A DNA stretch of 64,000 nucleotides from Aeromicrobium phoceense (GCF_013868155.1 NZ_JACEOG010000002.1:186001-250000), one strand, 5' to 3'; counted from the first letter of the stretch, positions 6,394 through 16,321 are shown. Notes: generated by a model not told the origin, from the letters alone. A program made the numbers and translations.

Positions 6394-8901
6394 ATGCGTC
6401 ACCACCAGCGTCGTCCCCAGCAGCGTCGTCCTCTTCGTCTCCTCCTCGTCGGCACCGCCGGGCTGGCGCTCGTCGCCGGCGCCACGGTGGCCGCCGAGGC
6501 CGGATCGCCGCGCCACGGCACCTCCCTGCGGATCGAGGTGCTGTCCAGTGCGCCGAACCAGGTGTCCGCCGGCGACGCCCTGGTCGAGGTGACCGTGCCG
6601 CGGCAGGTGAGGCCTGCCGACGTGGTGATCCGCGCCGGGGCGACGAACGTCACCGACGCCTTCGCCGTCACCACCGACCGCACCTTGGTCGGGCTGGTCG
6701 GCGACCTGCGCACCGGCAGGACCACCCTGCGCGCCGAGGTGCGCCGGGGCGCCCGGCCGGGGGCCCGCGCGGCCTCGCTCACGGTCACCAATCATCCGGC
6801 CTCCGGCCCCATGTTCTCCGGCCCGCAGCAGCAGCCGTTCGTCTGCACCACGGCCCGCGGGCGCTTCGACGGACGCAAGATCCTCGGCCAGCCGATCGTG
6901 GACAACCAGGACCGCCAGGGCATCGCCGTGGCCCGCGAGGACGCGAACGGCGACTACCCGCAGGACGGGCGCGGCTACCCGACCGCCGCCGCCGAGACGG
7001 TGGGCTGGAGCGCGAACTGCGCCGCCGAGCGCCGCATCGGCTACGTCTACCGGTCCACCACCGACGATCGCTTCCACTGGCTCGACGATCCCGCGAACCC
7101 GCCGTCGGACACCGCCACGACCACCACGAAGGCCGGCAAGAAGGTTCCCTACGTCGTGCGCTGGGAGCGCGGCACCGTGAACCGGTTCGTCTACAGCATC
7201 GCCGCGCTGGCTCCTGTGGGCGACGCCGACCCGGAGCGCCCCGACACCTCGCTGTGGAACCGCCGCCTGGTGTTCAGCTTCCAGGGCGGCGTGGCGATCG
7301 GCCACACGCAGGGCACCACGAGCGACAGCGCGATGCTGCCCACGGACCTGCTCGGCCAGGGCTACGGCGTGATGTGGTCCAGCGGCACCCGCACGAGCAC
7401 CCACTACAACCTTCAGCTCGGCGGAGAGACCGCGCTGATGCTGAAGGAGCGCGCGGTCGAGACGTACGGCGTGCCCGACTACACCGTGGCCGTCGGCGGC
7501 TCGGGCGGGGCGATCCAGCAGTACGTGTACGCGCAGAACCACCCGGGGATCATCGACGCGGCGATCCCGCAGTACTCCTACCCCGACATGGTCACGCAGG
7601 TCATCCACGTGGGCGACTGCGAGCTGCTGGAGTACTACTTCGACGCCACCGACCGCACCAACCCGAAGTGGAAGGACCCCGAGGTCCGCCAGGCGATCAT
7701 TGGCCTGAACGGCACCAAGGAGCCGAAGAACCTCTCGGCGGGCGAGATCGCACAGTGGAACCAGCTGTACGGGGCGATGCAGGCGCTGGGCTACCAGGTC
7801 ATGGACCGGGCGCCCGGCTCGGCGGCACCGCCGCTGATGGAGTGCAAGCCCGGCTGGTTCGGCCTCACGCCGCTGGCCCTGAACCCCACGTTCACCGACG
7901 TGGACGACCTCGACAAGCTGGCGCAGGGCACCGAGGGCGTCCAGTGGACCCACTTCGCCGACCTCGTGAACATCTACGGCACCGGGCCCGACGGCTACGC
8001 GCGGGTGCCGTGGGACAACGTGGGCGTCCAGTACGGGCTGAAGGCGATGAAGGACGGCGTCATCACCCCGGCGGAGTTCCTCGACCTGAACGCCAAGGTC
8101 GGCAGCTGGAAGGAGTCGCGCGACATGGTGCCCGAGGGTGCCCCGTTCGACGGCCCCACGACGCCGCAGAACTTCGACCCGTGGAGCTCGCGGAACATGA
8201 ACCTCAGTCCCGACGGCACGACCCCCGCGCCTCGGCGCGAGGGCGACCTGAAGGCGATCCGCGCCGCCTACACGTCGGGCATGCAGTTCCAGGGCGACAT
8301 CGACATCCCGATCATCGACCTGCGCCCGTATCTGGAGGACGAGCTGGACATGCACAACACCCAGCAGTCCTTCGCGGTCCGTCAGCGCATGCTCAACGTC
8401 GACGGCGACGCCTCGAACCAGGTGATCTGGTTCGCCGACGCCCGTCCGGCCCAGGACTACGACCCGACGCTGCGCGCGTTCGAGGTGATCGACGAGTGGA
8501 TGGCGAACATCGCGAAGAACCCGCGCCGCGGCGTCTCGGGCAACAAGCCGGCCCGTGCGGTGGACACCTGCTTCACGACCTCGGGTGACGTGATCGCCGC
8601 CGGTTCGAAGGTCTGGAGCGGGATCATCGACTCCAGGGCGGCGGGGGAGTGCACCGAGCGGTTCCCGGTCTACTCGAGCTCGCGCCGGGTCGCCGGCGCG
8701 CCGTACGAGGGCGGGATCTGGAAGTGCGCCCTCCAGCCGGTCTCGAAGGCGGCGAGGGCCGGCCTCTACGGATCGTGGCGTCCCAGCCGTGAGGAGTTGA
8801 CGCGCCTCGAGCAGGTGTTCCCCGACGGCGTGTGCGACTACCGCAAGGGCGACGTCGGCAAGCCGAAGCACCGCTGGGGCTGGGGCAAGGCGCGAGGCTG
8901 A
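6394..8901 (+). CDS. secreted DUF6351-type alpha/beta-hydrolase-like protein
   Basis: An 835-residue exported protein. The first ~35 residues form a signal peptide: an arginine-rich start, then LLLVGTAGLALVAGATVAA. A beta-rich N-terminal region follows. At about residue 368 the sequence VGGSGGA looks like a serine-hydrolase nucleophile elbow (GxSxG), with hydrophobic strands before and helices after it as in alpha/beta hydrolases. Overall layout and length match the DUF6351 family as I remember it. Substrate is unknown; esterase or polymer-depolymerase activity is a guess. The ATG at 6394 has GGGAG upstream and a perfect CRP-type palindrome lies at 6332-6347, suggesting carbon-status control. 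Confidence 0.7.
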   Translation: MRHHQRRPQQRRPLRLLLVGTAGLALVAGATVAAEAGSPRHGTSLRIEVLSSAPNQVSAGDALVEVTVPRQVRPADVVIRAGATNVTDAFAVTTDRTLVGLVGDLRTGRTTLRAEVRRGARPGARAASLTVTNHPASGPMFSGPQQQPFVCTTARGRFDGRKILGQPIVDNQDRQGIAVAREDANGDYPQDGRGYPTAAAETVGWSANCAAERRIGYVYRSTTDDRFHWLDDPANPPSDTATTTTKAGKKVPYVVRWERGTVNRFVYSIAALAPVGDADPERPDTSLWNRRLVFSFQGGVAIGHTQGTTSDSAMLPTDLLGQGYGVMWSSGTRTSTHYNLQLGGETALMLKERAVETYGVPDYTVAVGGSGGAIQQYVYAQNHPGIIDAAIPQYSYPDMVTQVIHVGDCELLEYYFDATDRTNPKWKDPEVRQAIIGLNGTKEPKNLSAGEIAQWNQLYGAMQALGYQVMDRAPGSAAPPLMECKPGWFGLTPLALNPTFTDVDDLDKLAQGTEGVQWTHFADLVNIYGTGPDGYARVPWDNVGVQYGLKAMKDGVITPAEFLDLNAKVGSWKESRDMVPEGAPFDGPTTPQNFDPWSSRNMNLSPDGTTPAPRREGDLKAIRAAYTSGMQFQGDIDIPIIDLRPYLEDELDMHNTQQSFAVRQRMLNVDGDASNQVIWFADARPAQDYDPTLRAFEVIDEWMANIAKNPRRGVSGNKPARAVDTCFTTSGDVIAAGSKVWSGIIDSRAAGECTERFPVYSSSRRVAGAPYEGGIWKCALQPVSKAARAGLYGSWRPSREELTRLEQVFPDGVCDYRKGDVGKPKHRWGWGKARG

Positions 8902-8955
8902 CGGCGCGCAGACCCGCGAGGCGGGCTACGTTGGAACCAACCTGAGGAGGCCGCA

Positions 8956-9120
8956 GTGACCGATCCAGAAGAGATGAAGGCCAAGTTCCGCGAGGCGCTC
9001 GACAAGAAGAAGGAGCGTCATCACGCCACGGCCGAGGGTGCCGAGCACGACGGCAGCGAGAAGTCGCACGGTGCCTCCAAGCCGATCGAGCAGCCGGAGT
9101 TCCGCCGCAAGGCGACCTGA
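8956..9120 (+). CDS. DUF5302 family miniprotein
   Basis: A 54-residue charged protein: TDPEEMKAKFREALDKKK, then a low-complexity His/Glu/Ser stretch and a basic end, PEFRRKAT. It matches the actinobacterial DUF5302 family in length and in its KAKFREALDKK start. Function is unknown; no signal, membrane segment or catalytic residue is visible. The start is GTG at 8956, preceded by GAGGAGG at a good distance; an internal in-frame ATG lies six codons later. A small palindrome (GTTGG-AA-CCAAC, 8930-8941) lies just before the ribosome site. The gene ends 28 bp before the convergent P450 gene, with a shared hairpin between. Confidence 0.8.
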   Translation: MTDPEEMKAKFREALDKKKERHHATAEGAEHDGSEKSHGASKPIEQPEFRRKAT

Positions 9121-9121
9121 C

Positions 9122-9139
9122 CCCGACAGCTCTGTCGGG
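9122..9139. terminator. bidirectional hairpin between DUF5302 and P450 genes
   Basis: CCCGACAG (9122-9129), two bases, then CTGTCGGG (9132-9139): a perfect 8-bp inverted repeat placed exactly between two convergent genes. No clear U-run follows, as is common in high-GC actinobacteria. Confidence 0.55.
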
Positions 9140-9148
9140 CCGGTCGAG

Positions 9149-10393
9149 TCAGAGCCGGACCCGCGTGCCGCTCGCCGGTCGCGTCGGCATCCGGCGGGCC
9201 GAGAAGGTGCGGTCCTGCGCCGGCAGCTCGAGCGAGTCGTGCCGCGCGAGCGCCTGCACGGTCAGCTCGAGCAGCCGGTTCGACACGCCCTCGCCGGGGC
9301 ACCGGTGACCCGTCTCGCGCGGGCCGCCGCCCTGGGGCACGAAGGCGGTGACGTCGCACGGGTCCACGTCGAGGAACCGCTCGGGCCGGAACGCCCACGG
9401 GTCCTCCCAGTCCGCGCCGTGGTTGGTGCCGTGCACATCCAGCAGCACGCGCTGGCCTGCGCTGATCCGGTGACCGGCGTACACGGTGTCCCGGCGGGCG
9501 CGCGCCGCCAGCACCGGCACGAACGGGTAGTACCGGCGCACCTCGTGGCAGAAGGCCTCCGCCACGGCGGACTCTCCTGACGCGTCCTCGGCGCGGATGC
9601 GCTCGCACCACTGGGGATGCTCGACGAGGGCCAGCGCCGCGAACGACGCCAGCCACGACACCGCCACGGTCGGGCGCAGGATGTTCAGCAGCTCCACCGC
9701 GGCCGTGCGCTCGGGCAGTGGCCGGCCGTCGGCGTCGACGAATCGCGCCACCGCCGACAGCCACGACCCGGCGGGAGCGGCGGGGGCCTCACGCTCGCGG
9801 CGGACCAGGTCCGCCGCCCACCGGTCGCACCGGCGGCGGGCCACCGTGGCCCGCAGGTAGGGCGTCCCCATCGTGCCGAAGCCGTCCACGATCGTGGCCA
9901 GCCAACGCGCGTGGCGGCTCTTCTCGGCGTCGGACTCGTCGATCCCCGCCCACTCGATGATGCTCGAGCCGAAGATGTCGACGGCGTCGGAGTAGACCTC
10001 GCCGCCACCGGTGGCCTCCCACTGCTTCACCCGCCGCTCGAGGCGGGTGCCCGCGATGTCGGTGAGGCGCTCGAGTGCCGGCTCCGTCAGCGCGGGGAGG
10101 AACAGCTCCTTGCGATGGCGGGGGGGGGCGTCGTCGAGGCCGTGCACCGCGCCCGGGCCGAACAGCGACAGTGCGATGGGCGCCGGGACGGCGAGGTGGC
10201 GCATCAGACGGCTCTCGTCGTAGAAGAAGCGCACGCCCTCCGAGCCGGTCACGAGCAGCGCGGGCCGGCCGAGCAGGCGGATCGGGACGGCGCCCTCGTC
10301 GTACAGGCGGTGCCGCTCGGTCTCGGTGAGGGCGGCCGTGAAGAGGTAGCCCTGGCGGGCGAGCAGGACGGACCGTTCGCGCAGGAGACTCAT
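9149..10393 (-). CDS. cytochrome P450, CYP152-type fatty-acid peroxygenase
   Basis: A 414-residue P450. The heme-thiolate loop is VPQGGGPRETGHRCPGE with the ligand Cys at about 365. The usual I-helix acid-alcohol pair is replaced by Arg240-Pro241 (NILRPTVAVSW). That substitution, with the extended ProxCys loop, is the hallmark of CYP152 enzymes (BSbeta, SPalpha, OleT-like), which use hydrogen peroxide to hydroxylate or decarboxylate fatty acids and need no reductase partner. No redox-partner gene is adjacent, which fits. Hydroxylase versus decarboxylase activity cannot be decided here. The ATG at 10393 lies only nine bases from a SigB-type -10 element, so expression is probably stress-linked and nearly leaderless. 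Confidence 0.85.
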   Translation of the reverse strand: MSLLRERSVLLARQGYLFTAALTETERHRLYDEGAVPIRLLGRPALLVTGSEGVRFFYDESRLMRHLAVPAPIALSLFGPGAVHGLDDAPPRHRKELFLPALTEPALERLTDIAGTRLERRVKQWEATGGGEVYSDAVDIFGSSIIEWAGIDESDAEKSRHARWLATIVDGFGTMGTPYLRATVARRRCDRWAADLVRREREAPAAPAGSWLSAVARFVDADGRPLPERTAAVELLNILRPTVAVSWLASFAALALVEHPQWCERIRAEDASGESAVAEAFCHEVRRYYPFVPVLAARARRDTVYAGHRISAGQRVLLDVHGTNHGADWEDPWAFRPERFLDVDPCDVTAFVPQGGGPRETGHRCPGEGVSNRLLELTVQALARHDSLELPAQDRTFSARRMPTRPASGTRVRL

Positions 10394-10402
10394 GCATGGG
10401 GG

Positions 10403-10428
10403 TTACCCGGTTGCCGCCGACGTGAAAC
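10403..10428 (-). promoter_or_regulatory. SigB/SigF-type promoter candidate for the CYP152 gene
   Basis: Read on the minus strand: GTTT (10428-10425), 16 bases, GGGTAA (10408-10403). This closely follows the SigF/SigB pattern GTTT-N15-17-GGGTAT. The -10 element ends nine bases before the ATG, so the transcript should be almost leaderless. It sits directly beside the hairpin that ends the upstream gdhA transcript, which supports an independent start here. Confidence 0.55.
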
Positions 10429-10470
10429 GAGGCGTCGCGCACGCTCCCGAGGGAGCGCACGCGACGCCTC
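10429..10470 (-). terminator. terminator of gdhA
   Basis: A long GC-rich inverted repeat. GAGGCGTCGCG at 10429-10439 pairs with CGCGACGCCTC at 10460-10470, and an inner ACGCTCC/GGGAGCG stem closes the loop. It lies 16 bp past the gdhA stop on the minus strand. Confidence 0.7.
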
Positions 10471-10485
10471 GCGTCGCTTCTCGTG

Positions 10486-11832
<1,347 letters not shown>

Positions 11833-11905
11833 TCATTCCCGTCTGCTTTGTTACGTTCACATTTCGTGGCGTGCGGGAACCAGCCTGCCTCATGCGACGA
11901 ACGCA

Positions 11906-11941
11906 CCGCGCCGCGCCCCCGGTGACGGGAGCGCGGCGCGG
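11906..11941 (-). terminator. terminator of the nitronate monooxygenase gene
   Basis: CCGCGCCGCGC (11906-11916) pairs with GCGCGGCGCGG (11931-11941) around a 14-base loop that can itself form a short CCC/GGG stem. It begins about 10 bp past the stop codon of the minus-strand gene that ends at 11952. Confidence 0.6.
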
Positions 11942-11951
11942 GTCGTGCGAT

Positions 11952-12905
11952 TCAGGCCGGGACGGCGGCCAGCAGCTCGCGCTTGGCGGCGTCGTACTCG
12001 CGCGTGAGGCGGGCGACGAGCTCGGCGGCGGGGACGGTCGCGTCGACGGCGCCCAGGCCCTGGCCGGCGCCCCAGATGTCCTTCCACGCCTTGGCGTCCG
12101 AGGTGCTGCCGGAGCCGAAGTCCATGGTGGAGGGATCGCCCGCGGGGAGGTTGCGCGGGTCGAGGCCGGCGGCCTCGATGCTGCCCCGGAGGTAGTTCCC
12201 GTGCACGCCGGTGAACAGGTCGGAGTAGACGATGTCGTCGGCCGAGCTCTCCACGATCATCTGCTTGTAGCCCTCCACCACGTTGGCCTCGTCGGTGGCC
12301 AGGAAGGCCGAGCCGACGTAGGCCAGGTCGGCACCGGCGGCCTGCGCGGCCAGCACGGAGCGGCCGTGCGCGATCGAGCCCGAGAGCAGCAGCGGGCCGT
12401 CGAACCACTGGCGGATCTCCTGCACCAGGGCGAAGGGGGAGAGGGTGCCGGCGTGGCCGCCGGCTCCGGCGGCCACGGCGATGAGGCCGTCGGCGCCCTT
12501 CTCGATCGCCTTGTGCGCGAAGCGGTTGTTGATGATGTCGTGCAGGACGATGCCGCCGTAGGAGTGGACGGCCTCGTTGATCTCGGGGCGCGCGCCGAGC
12601 GAGGTGATCACGATGGGCACCTGGTGCTCCACGATCGTGGCCATGTCCTCCTCGAGGCGGTTGTTGGACCGGTGCACGATCTGGTTCACCGCGAACGGTG
12701 CGGCGTCGGTGCCCTCGAGCTCGGACTCGATGCGGTCGAGCCAGTCACCGAGCAGCGACGCGGGGCGCGCGTTCAGCGCGGGGAACGAGCCCACCACGCC
12801 GGCCTTGCACTGGGCGATGACGAGCTCGGGGCCCGAGGCGATGAACATCGGGGACGCCACGACGGGCAGCGAGAGCCGGTTCTGCAGGACGGTGGGCAGG
12901 GACAT
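11952..12905 (-). CDS. nitronate monooxygenase family protein (2-nitropropane dioxygenase-like)
   Basis: A 317-residue FMN-dependent TIM-barrel protein of the nitronate monooxygenase/enoyl-reductase II family. It starts SLPTVLQNRLSLPVVASPMF and carries the phosphate-binding AAGAGGHAGTLSP (about residues 149-161) and GADLAYVGSAFLATDEA. The enzyme oxidises toxic nitroalkane anions such as propionate 3-nitronate; many members have unproven substrates. The ATG at 12905 is preferred over longer in-frame readings because a conserved-looking operator lies between 12929 and 12942. It is a single gene ended by a hairpin. Confidence 0.85.
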   Translation of the reverse strand: MSLPTVLQNRLSLPVVASPMFIASGPELVIAQCKAGVVGSFPALNARPASLLGDWLDRIESELEGTDAAPFAVNQIVHRSNNRLEEDMATIVEHQVPIVITSLGARPEINEAVHSYGGIVLHDIINNRFAHKAIEKGADGLIAVAAGAGGHAGTLSPFALVQEIRQWFDGPLLLSGSIAHGRSVLAAQAAGADLAYVGSAFLATDEANVVEGYKQMIVESSADDIVYSDLFTGVHGNYLRGSIEAAGLDPRNLPAGDPSTMDFGSGSTSDAKAWKDIWGAGQGLGAVDATVPAAELVARLTREYDAAKRELLAAVPA

Positions 12906-12928
12906 GGAGACCTCCGGGCCGGGACTAT

Positions 12929-12942
12929 TGCAACAAGTTGCA
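12929..12942. promoter_or_regulatory. palindromic operator, MarR-like
   Basis: TGCAAC-AA-GTTGCA lies 24 bp before the nitronate monooxygenase start, inside an AT-rich pocket (ATTGCAACAAGTTGCATAAT) that stands out in GC-rich DNA. TTGCAA-type palindromes are common MarR-family sites. No MarR gene is in the window, so the regulator would be encoded elsewhere. Confidence 0.5.
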
Positions 12943-12985
12943 TAATACCCGCGGCGGGGCGGCACCACAACAGCTCGCCGGGCGG

Positions 12986-13696
12986 TCAGGCGGACTCCGC
13001 CGGGACCGAGTACTCCTGCACCACCTGCTCGGCGACGGTCCGCAACTTCGTGTCGGTGCTCTGGGAGTGCCGCAGCAGCACCGCGAACGCCTCGTCGTTC
13101 GAGAGGTCGAAGCGCTCCATCACGATGCCCTGCGCCTGGCCGACCAGGATCCGTGAGTCCAGCGCGGCGGGCAGGTCGCGGGCCGTGATCGAGGCGGACA
13201 CCGTCACCGCGGCACGCCGTGCGAGGTCCTCGGCGACCTCGCGGTCGTCGTCGCCGAAGGCATCGGGTCGGCTCGAGTAGAGGTTCACGCTGCCCAGCAC
13301 GTGGTCGCGCGTGGCGAGCTTGACGCTGACGAGGCTCCTCAGCCCCAGCTCGGCCACGGCCTCGGCCCACCGTGGCCACCGGGTCTCGCTGTGCGTGTCG
13401 GACACCAGGAGCGACTTCCCGCCCTCCAGGAGCGTGAGGTCCGGGCCCTCGCCGAGGTGGGCCTGGAGCGCGTCGGCATGGGCCACGACCGCATCCGAGC
13501 CTTCGGCCGACTCGATCCTGTTCCCCGGGCCGAGCATGAGTGCCCCACCGTGCTCGGCGCCCACGGCCGCCTGGAGCTGGCACAGGACGGACGTGATCGT
13601 GGCCTGCGCGGCAGCGTCCCGCGACAGGGCGGAGACCTTCGCCGTGAGGTCGGGGATCCCGGGGTCGGGTTGGGGGTCCTGCGATCGACTGGTCAC
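12986..13696 (-). CDS. GAF and ANTAR domain-containing regulator
   Basis: A 236-residue protein. A GAF sensor domain spans about residues 30-155 (GGALMLGPGNRIES, SLVSVKLATRDHVLGSVNLYS). A C-terminal ANTAR RNA-binding helix bundle spans about residues 170-228 (ILVGQAQGIVMERFDLSNDEAF). ANTAR proteins bind paired hexaloop hairpins and act as antiterminators; the GAF domain would sense a small ligand or redox state. It starts 46 bp after the sigma factor stop and has GAGGAGGG before its ATG, so it probably shares the sigma transcript. No ANTAR target hairpin pair was recognised nearby. Confidence 0.85.
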   Translation of the reverse strand: MTSRSQDPQPDPGIPDLTAKVSALSRDAAAQATITSVLCQLQAAVGAEHGGALMLGPGNRIESAEGSDAVVAHADALQAHLGEGPDLTLLEGGKSLLVSDTHSETRWPRWAEAVAELGLRSLVSVKLATRDHVLGSVNLYSSRPDAFGDDDREVAEDLARRAAVTVSASITARDLPAALDSRILVGQAQGIVMERFDLSNDEAFAVLLRHSQSTDTKLRTVAEQVVQEYSVPAESA

Positions 13697-13742
13697 GCGT
13701 GTCCCTCCTCTGGCAGGTGGTGCTGCTGGTGGGTTCCTCGGG

Positions 13743-14423
13743 TCATGCAGCGGCGACGTCCGGGTGCTGACGCAACGACGACAGCACCTTCGCGAGACGG
13801 CGCGACACCTGCATCTGGCTGATGCCCAGGCGATCGGCGATCGCCTGCTGCGTCAGTCCTTCCACAAACCGCCAGTGCAACAGCTCGCGCTCGTCGCGCT
13901 CGAGCTCGCGCAGGGAGCGCGCCACGCTGAGCCACTCGTCGACGAACTCGAGGTCGTCGTCGGTGTGCGCGAACTCGCGGCGCCCGTGGGTGACGTCGTC
14001 CATCGACTCGGGCTGGAAGCACCCGCGGGCGACGGTGGCGTCGCGCAGGTCGTCGGGAGCGACGCCGATACGGGCCGCCATCTCCTCGAGGTTGGCGCTC
14101 GTGAGCTCGGGCAGCTGCTCGGTCACGATGAGGGCCTGGATCTCCTGGATGCGCCGGGGCGGGCGCACCATCCAGGCCCGGTCGCGGAAGTGGCGCTTCA
14201 GCTCGCCTTGGATCGTCGCCGTGGCGTACGGAGGGAACGGACCCTGGTCGGGGTCGTAGCGACGGGCGGCCTTCACCAGGGCGAGGCGAGCGACCTGCTC
14301 GAGATCCTCGGTGTCCACGCCGCGGCCGGTGAAGCGGTGGGCCAGGGCACTGGCGAGGGAGAGGTGGGCGAGGACGAGGTCCTCGGCGTTCGGGACGGCA
14401 GGGTGATCAGACAGCACAGTCAT
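13743..14423 (-). CDS. SigB/SigF/SigG-family RNA polymerase sigma factor
   Basis: A 226-residue group 3 sigma factor. Region 2 is visible as DTEDLEQVARLALVKAARRY, followed by PPYATATIQGELKRHFRDR (about residues 40-90). Region 4 has the helix-turn-helix LTQQAIADRLGISQMQVSRR near residues 190-209. These sigma factors run general or osmotic/oxidative stress responses in actinobacteria. The ATG at 14423 is chosen because GGAGGATCC lies just before it; a longer in-frame reading adds 27 residues unlike the family. No anti-sigma gene is adjacent, which is unusual. It lies 56 bp after the DUF72 gene of a stress-promoter operon and may be co-transcribed. Confidence 0.9.
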   Translation of the reverse strand: MTVLSDHPAVPNAEDLVLAHLSLASALAHRFTGRGVDTEDLEQVARLALVKAARRYDPDQGPFPPYATATIQGELKRHFRDRAWMVRPPRRIQEIQALIVTEQLPELTSANLEEMAARIGVAPDDLRDATVARGCFQPESMDDVTHGRREFAHTDDDLEFVDEWLSVARSLRELERDERELLHWRFVEGLTQQAIADRLGISQMQVSRRLAKVLSSLRQHPDVAAA

Positions 14424-14479
14424 GGATCCTCCGAAAACGGGAGCAGTCCTAGAGGCTGGGCGTTCAACCGTCTTCAGCG

Positions 14480-15337
14480 TCACACGGGCGCTGGGAGTCG
14501 GCAACCGGAGAAGTCGTCGATCGCTCGAAGCCGACCGAGAAGACGCTCTGCGTCGTGCGGCGCGTGGCCCTCGGAGTCGTTGTCGAAGTACACGTGCACG
14601 TCCCGCCCCTCCTCACGCCAGCGGCGGCACCGCTGCGCCCACGTGTCGAGCGAGGCGTCGCTGTAGCGGCTGGCGTAGAGCCGCGTGTGCCCGTGAAGCC
14701 GGGCGTAGGCCACCGTGGAGGACGGGAGGTCGAGGACGGGCCACGGCTTCGGGGCGTCGGTCCACACGGCCGCGACGTCGTGCCGGCGCAGCTGCTCGGC
14801 GTACCGGGGATCGGCGAAGGAGGGGTGGCGCACCTCGAGGACGTGCTGGACCGGTCCGTCGGCGACGGGCTCCGTCAGTGCGCGCTCCGGCGGGAGCCGG
14901 TCGTCGTGCTGCGCCGCGAGGCGGCCGGCCTCCTCCATCGTGCGGGGGAGCGCGCCCAGGAACCCCTCGATCCGCTCGGGGTCGTACGCGAAGGTCGCAG
15001 GCAGCTGCCACACGATCGGGCCGAGCTTGTCGCCGAGCGCGAGCACCCCGGAGGCGAAGAAGTTCGCGAGCGCGGTCTGCGCCCCGGCGAGCTTCAGCAG
15101 GTGCGTCACGTACCGGCTGCCCTTGAGCGCGAAGACGAAGTCCTCCGGCGTCTGGGCGGCCCACCGCTCGAACGAGGTTCGTCGTTGCAGCGAGTAGAAG
15201 GTGCCGTTCACCTCCACCGCCGTCAGGCGCGACCCGACGTGGGCCAGCTCCTTCGTGCGGGCGAGCCCCTGCGGGTAGAAGTCACCGCGCCACGAGGTGT
15301 AGCTCCAGCCGCTGACGCCGATCAGGTAGCGGGACAC
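14480..15337 (-). CDS. DUF72 family protein (YecE-like)
   Basis: A 285-residue TIM-barrel protein of the DUF72 family. The typical start IGVSGWSYTSWRGDFYP is present, then VEVNGTFYSLQRRTSFERWA, FALKGSRYVTHLLKL and, near the C-terminus, VHVYFDNDSEGHAPHDA. Biochemical function is unknown for the family; the fold and conserved acidic residues suggest a hydrolase-like pocket. It is the last clear member of a leftward operon (acidic miniprotein, FAD/Rieske protein, LLM oxidoreductase, DUF72) with 6 bp to the previous gene. Confidence 0.9.
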   Translation of the reverse strand: MSRYLIGVSGWSYTSWRGDFYPQGLARTKELAHVGSRLTAVEVNGTFYSLQRRTSFERWAAQTPEDFVFALKGSRYVTHLLKLAGAQTALANFFASGVLALGDKLGPIVWQLPATFAYDPERIEGFLGALPRTMEEAGRLAAQHDDRLPPERALTEPVADGPVQHVLEVRHPSFADPRYAEQLRRHDVAAVWTDAPKPWPVLDLPSSTVAYARLHGHTRLYASRYSDASLDTWAQRCRRWREEGRDVHVYFDNDSEGHAPHDAERLLGRLRAIDDFSGCRLPAPV

Positions 15338-15343
15338 GGCGGC

Positions 15344-16318
15344 TCACCCGCGCAGGCGGTCGCGGACGCGGGGCAGGACGTGCTCGCCGAAGTGGCGGAT
15401 GAAGCCGTCCTGGTCGGGACCGACCTGGTGGACGTAGACCCGTTCGACGCCGAGCTCGCTGCACTGCGCCAGCCACTCGACGTGGTCGGCGTCGTCCGCG
15501 GAGATCACGATCGCGTCGGCGACGTCGTCGACCCGTACGCTGCGCGTGGCCGCATCGAAGTCGGAGGGCAGCTCGAGGTCCTGCGAGCGAGCGGCCTCGA
15601 GCGCGCAGAACGCCCAGTGCTCCACGGCCTGGCGCCGCGCCGTCTCCTCGTCCGGCGCCCACGACACGTGCACCTGGACGTGGACGGGGCGGCCCGCGCC
15701 GCCGGCGTCCCGGTACGCGCCGATCACCTCGCGCATCGTGTCCCACGGAGCGTTGACCGTGATCAGGCCGTCCGACCAGGCGGCGACGTCGGCCGCCGAC
15801 TCGGGGGTCAGCGCTGCGGCGAGGATCGGCGGGCGGGACGCCGGCGCGCTGTAGAGGTGGGCGCGGTCGACCCGCACGGTCCCGCGGTGGTCCACCGTCT
15901 CGCCGTCCAGCAGCCGGGTGATGACGTCGGCGCACTCCGCCAGCCGGACGTTGCGCTCGTCCTTGGGCGGCCACGGGTCACCCGTGACGTGCTCGTTGAG
16001 CGCCTGCCCGGAGCCCAGCGCCGGGGTCAGGCGCCCCGGAGCGAGGGCCTCCACGGTCGCGATCGCCTGCGCGAGGACCGCGGGGTGGTACCGCTGCCCC
16101 GGCGCCGAGACCACGCCCAGCGGAAGGCTCGTGCTCACCGCGGCGGCGCCGAGCCACGACCAGGCGAAGCCGGACTCGCCGTCGCGCGTCCACGGCGCGA
16201 AGTGGTCGGACGACAGGAGCGCCTCGAAGCCGTGGCGCTCCGCCGCCTGCGCGAGCCCGAGGAGCTCCGCGGGGCCGAACTGCTCGTGGGAGACGTGGTA
16301 GCCGATCTGCATCGTCAC
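15344..16318 (-). CDS. LLM-class flavin oxidoreductase, TIGR03885-like
   Basis: A 324-residue luciferase-like TIM barrel. Its start, IGYHVSHEQFGPAELLGLA, with SDHFAPW and GESGFAWSWLGAA (about residues 37-60), resembles the TIGR03885 group, described as probably using a flavin other than F420. PGRLTPALGSGQALNEHVTG is also typical of that group. An F420-dependent relative (TIGR03557/FGD-like) is the alternative. The substrate is unknown. It is separated from the FAD/Rieske gene by 3 bp and from DUF72 by 6 bp, so all three belong to one operon under the SigB-type promoter candidate at 18072-18096. Confidence 0.8.
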   Translation of the reverse strand: MTMQIGYHVSHEQFGPAELLGLAQAAERHGFEALLSSDHFAPWTRDGESGFAWSWLGAAAVSTSLPLGVVSAPGQRYHPAVLAQAIATVEALAPGRLTPALGSGQALNEHVTGDPWPPKDERNVRLAECADVITRLLDGETVDHRGTVRVDRAHLYSAPASRPPILAAALTPESAADVAAWSDGLITVNAPWDTMREVIGAYRDAGGAGRPVHVQVHVSWAPDEETARRQAVEHWAFCALEAARSQDLELPSDFDAATRSVRVDDVADAIVISADDADHVEWLAQCSELGVERVYVHQVGPDQDGFIRHFGEHVLPRVRDRLRG

Positions 16319-16321
16319 CCC

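Noticed and set aside
6343..8871. An 842-codon open frame antisense to the DUF6351 gene
   Set aside because: A third-position GC shadow: no start context, no motifs, and the opposite strand has a signal peptide and hydrolase motif.
9149..10393. Secondary-metabolite P450 cluster
   Set aside because: The Arg-Pro signature places it in CYP152, and its neighbours are housekeeping or stress genes with no synthases.
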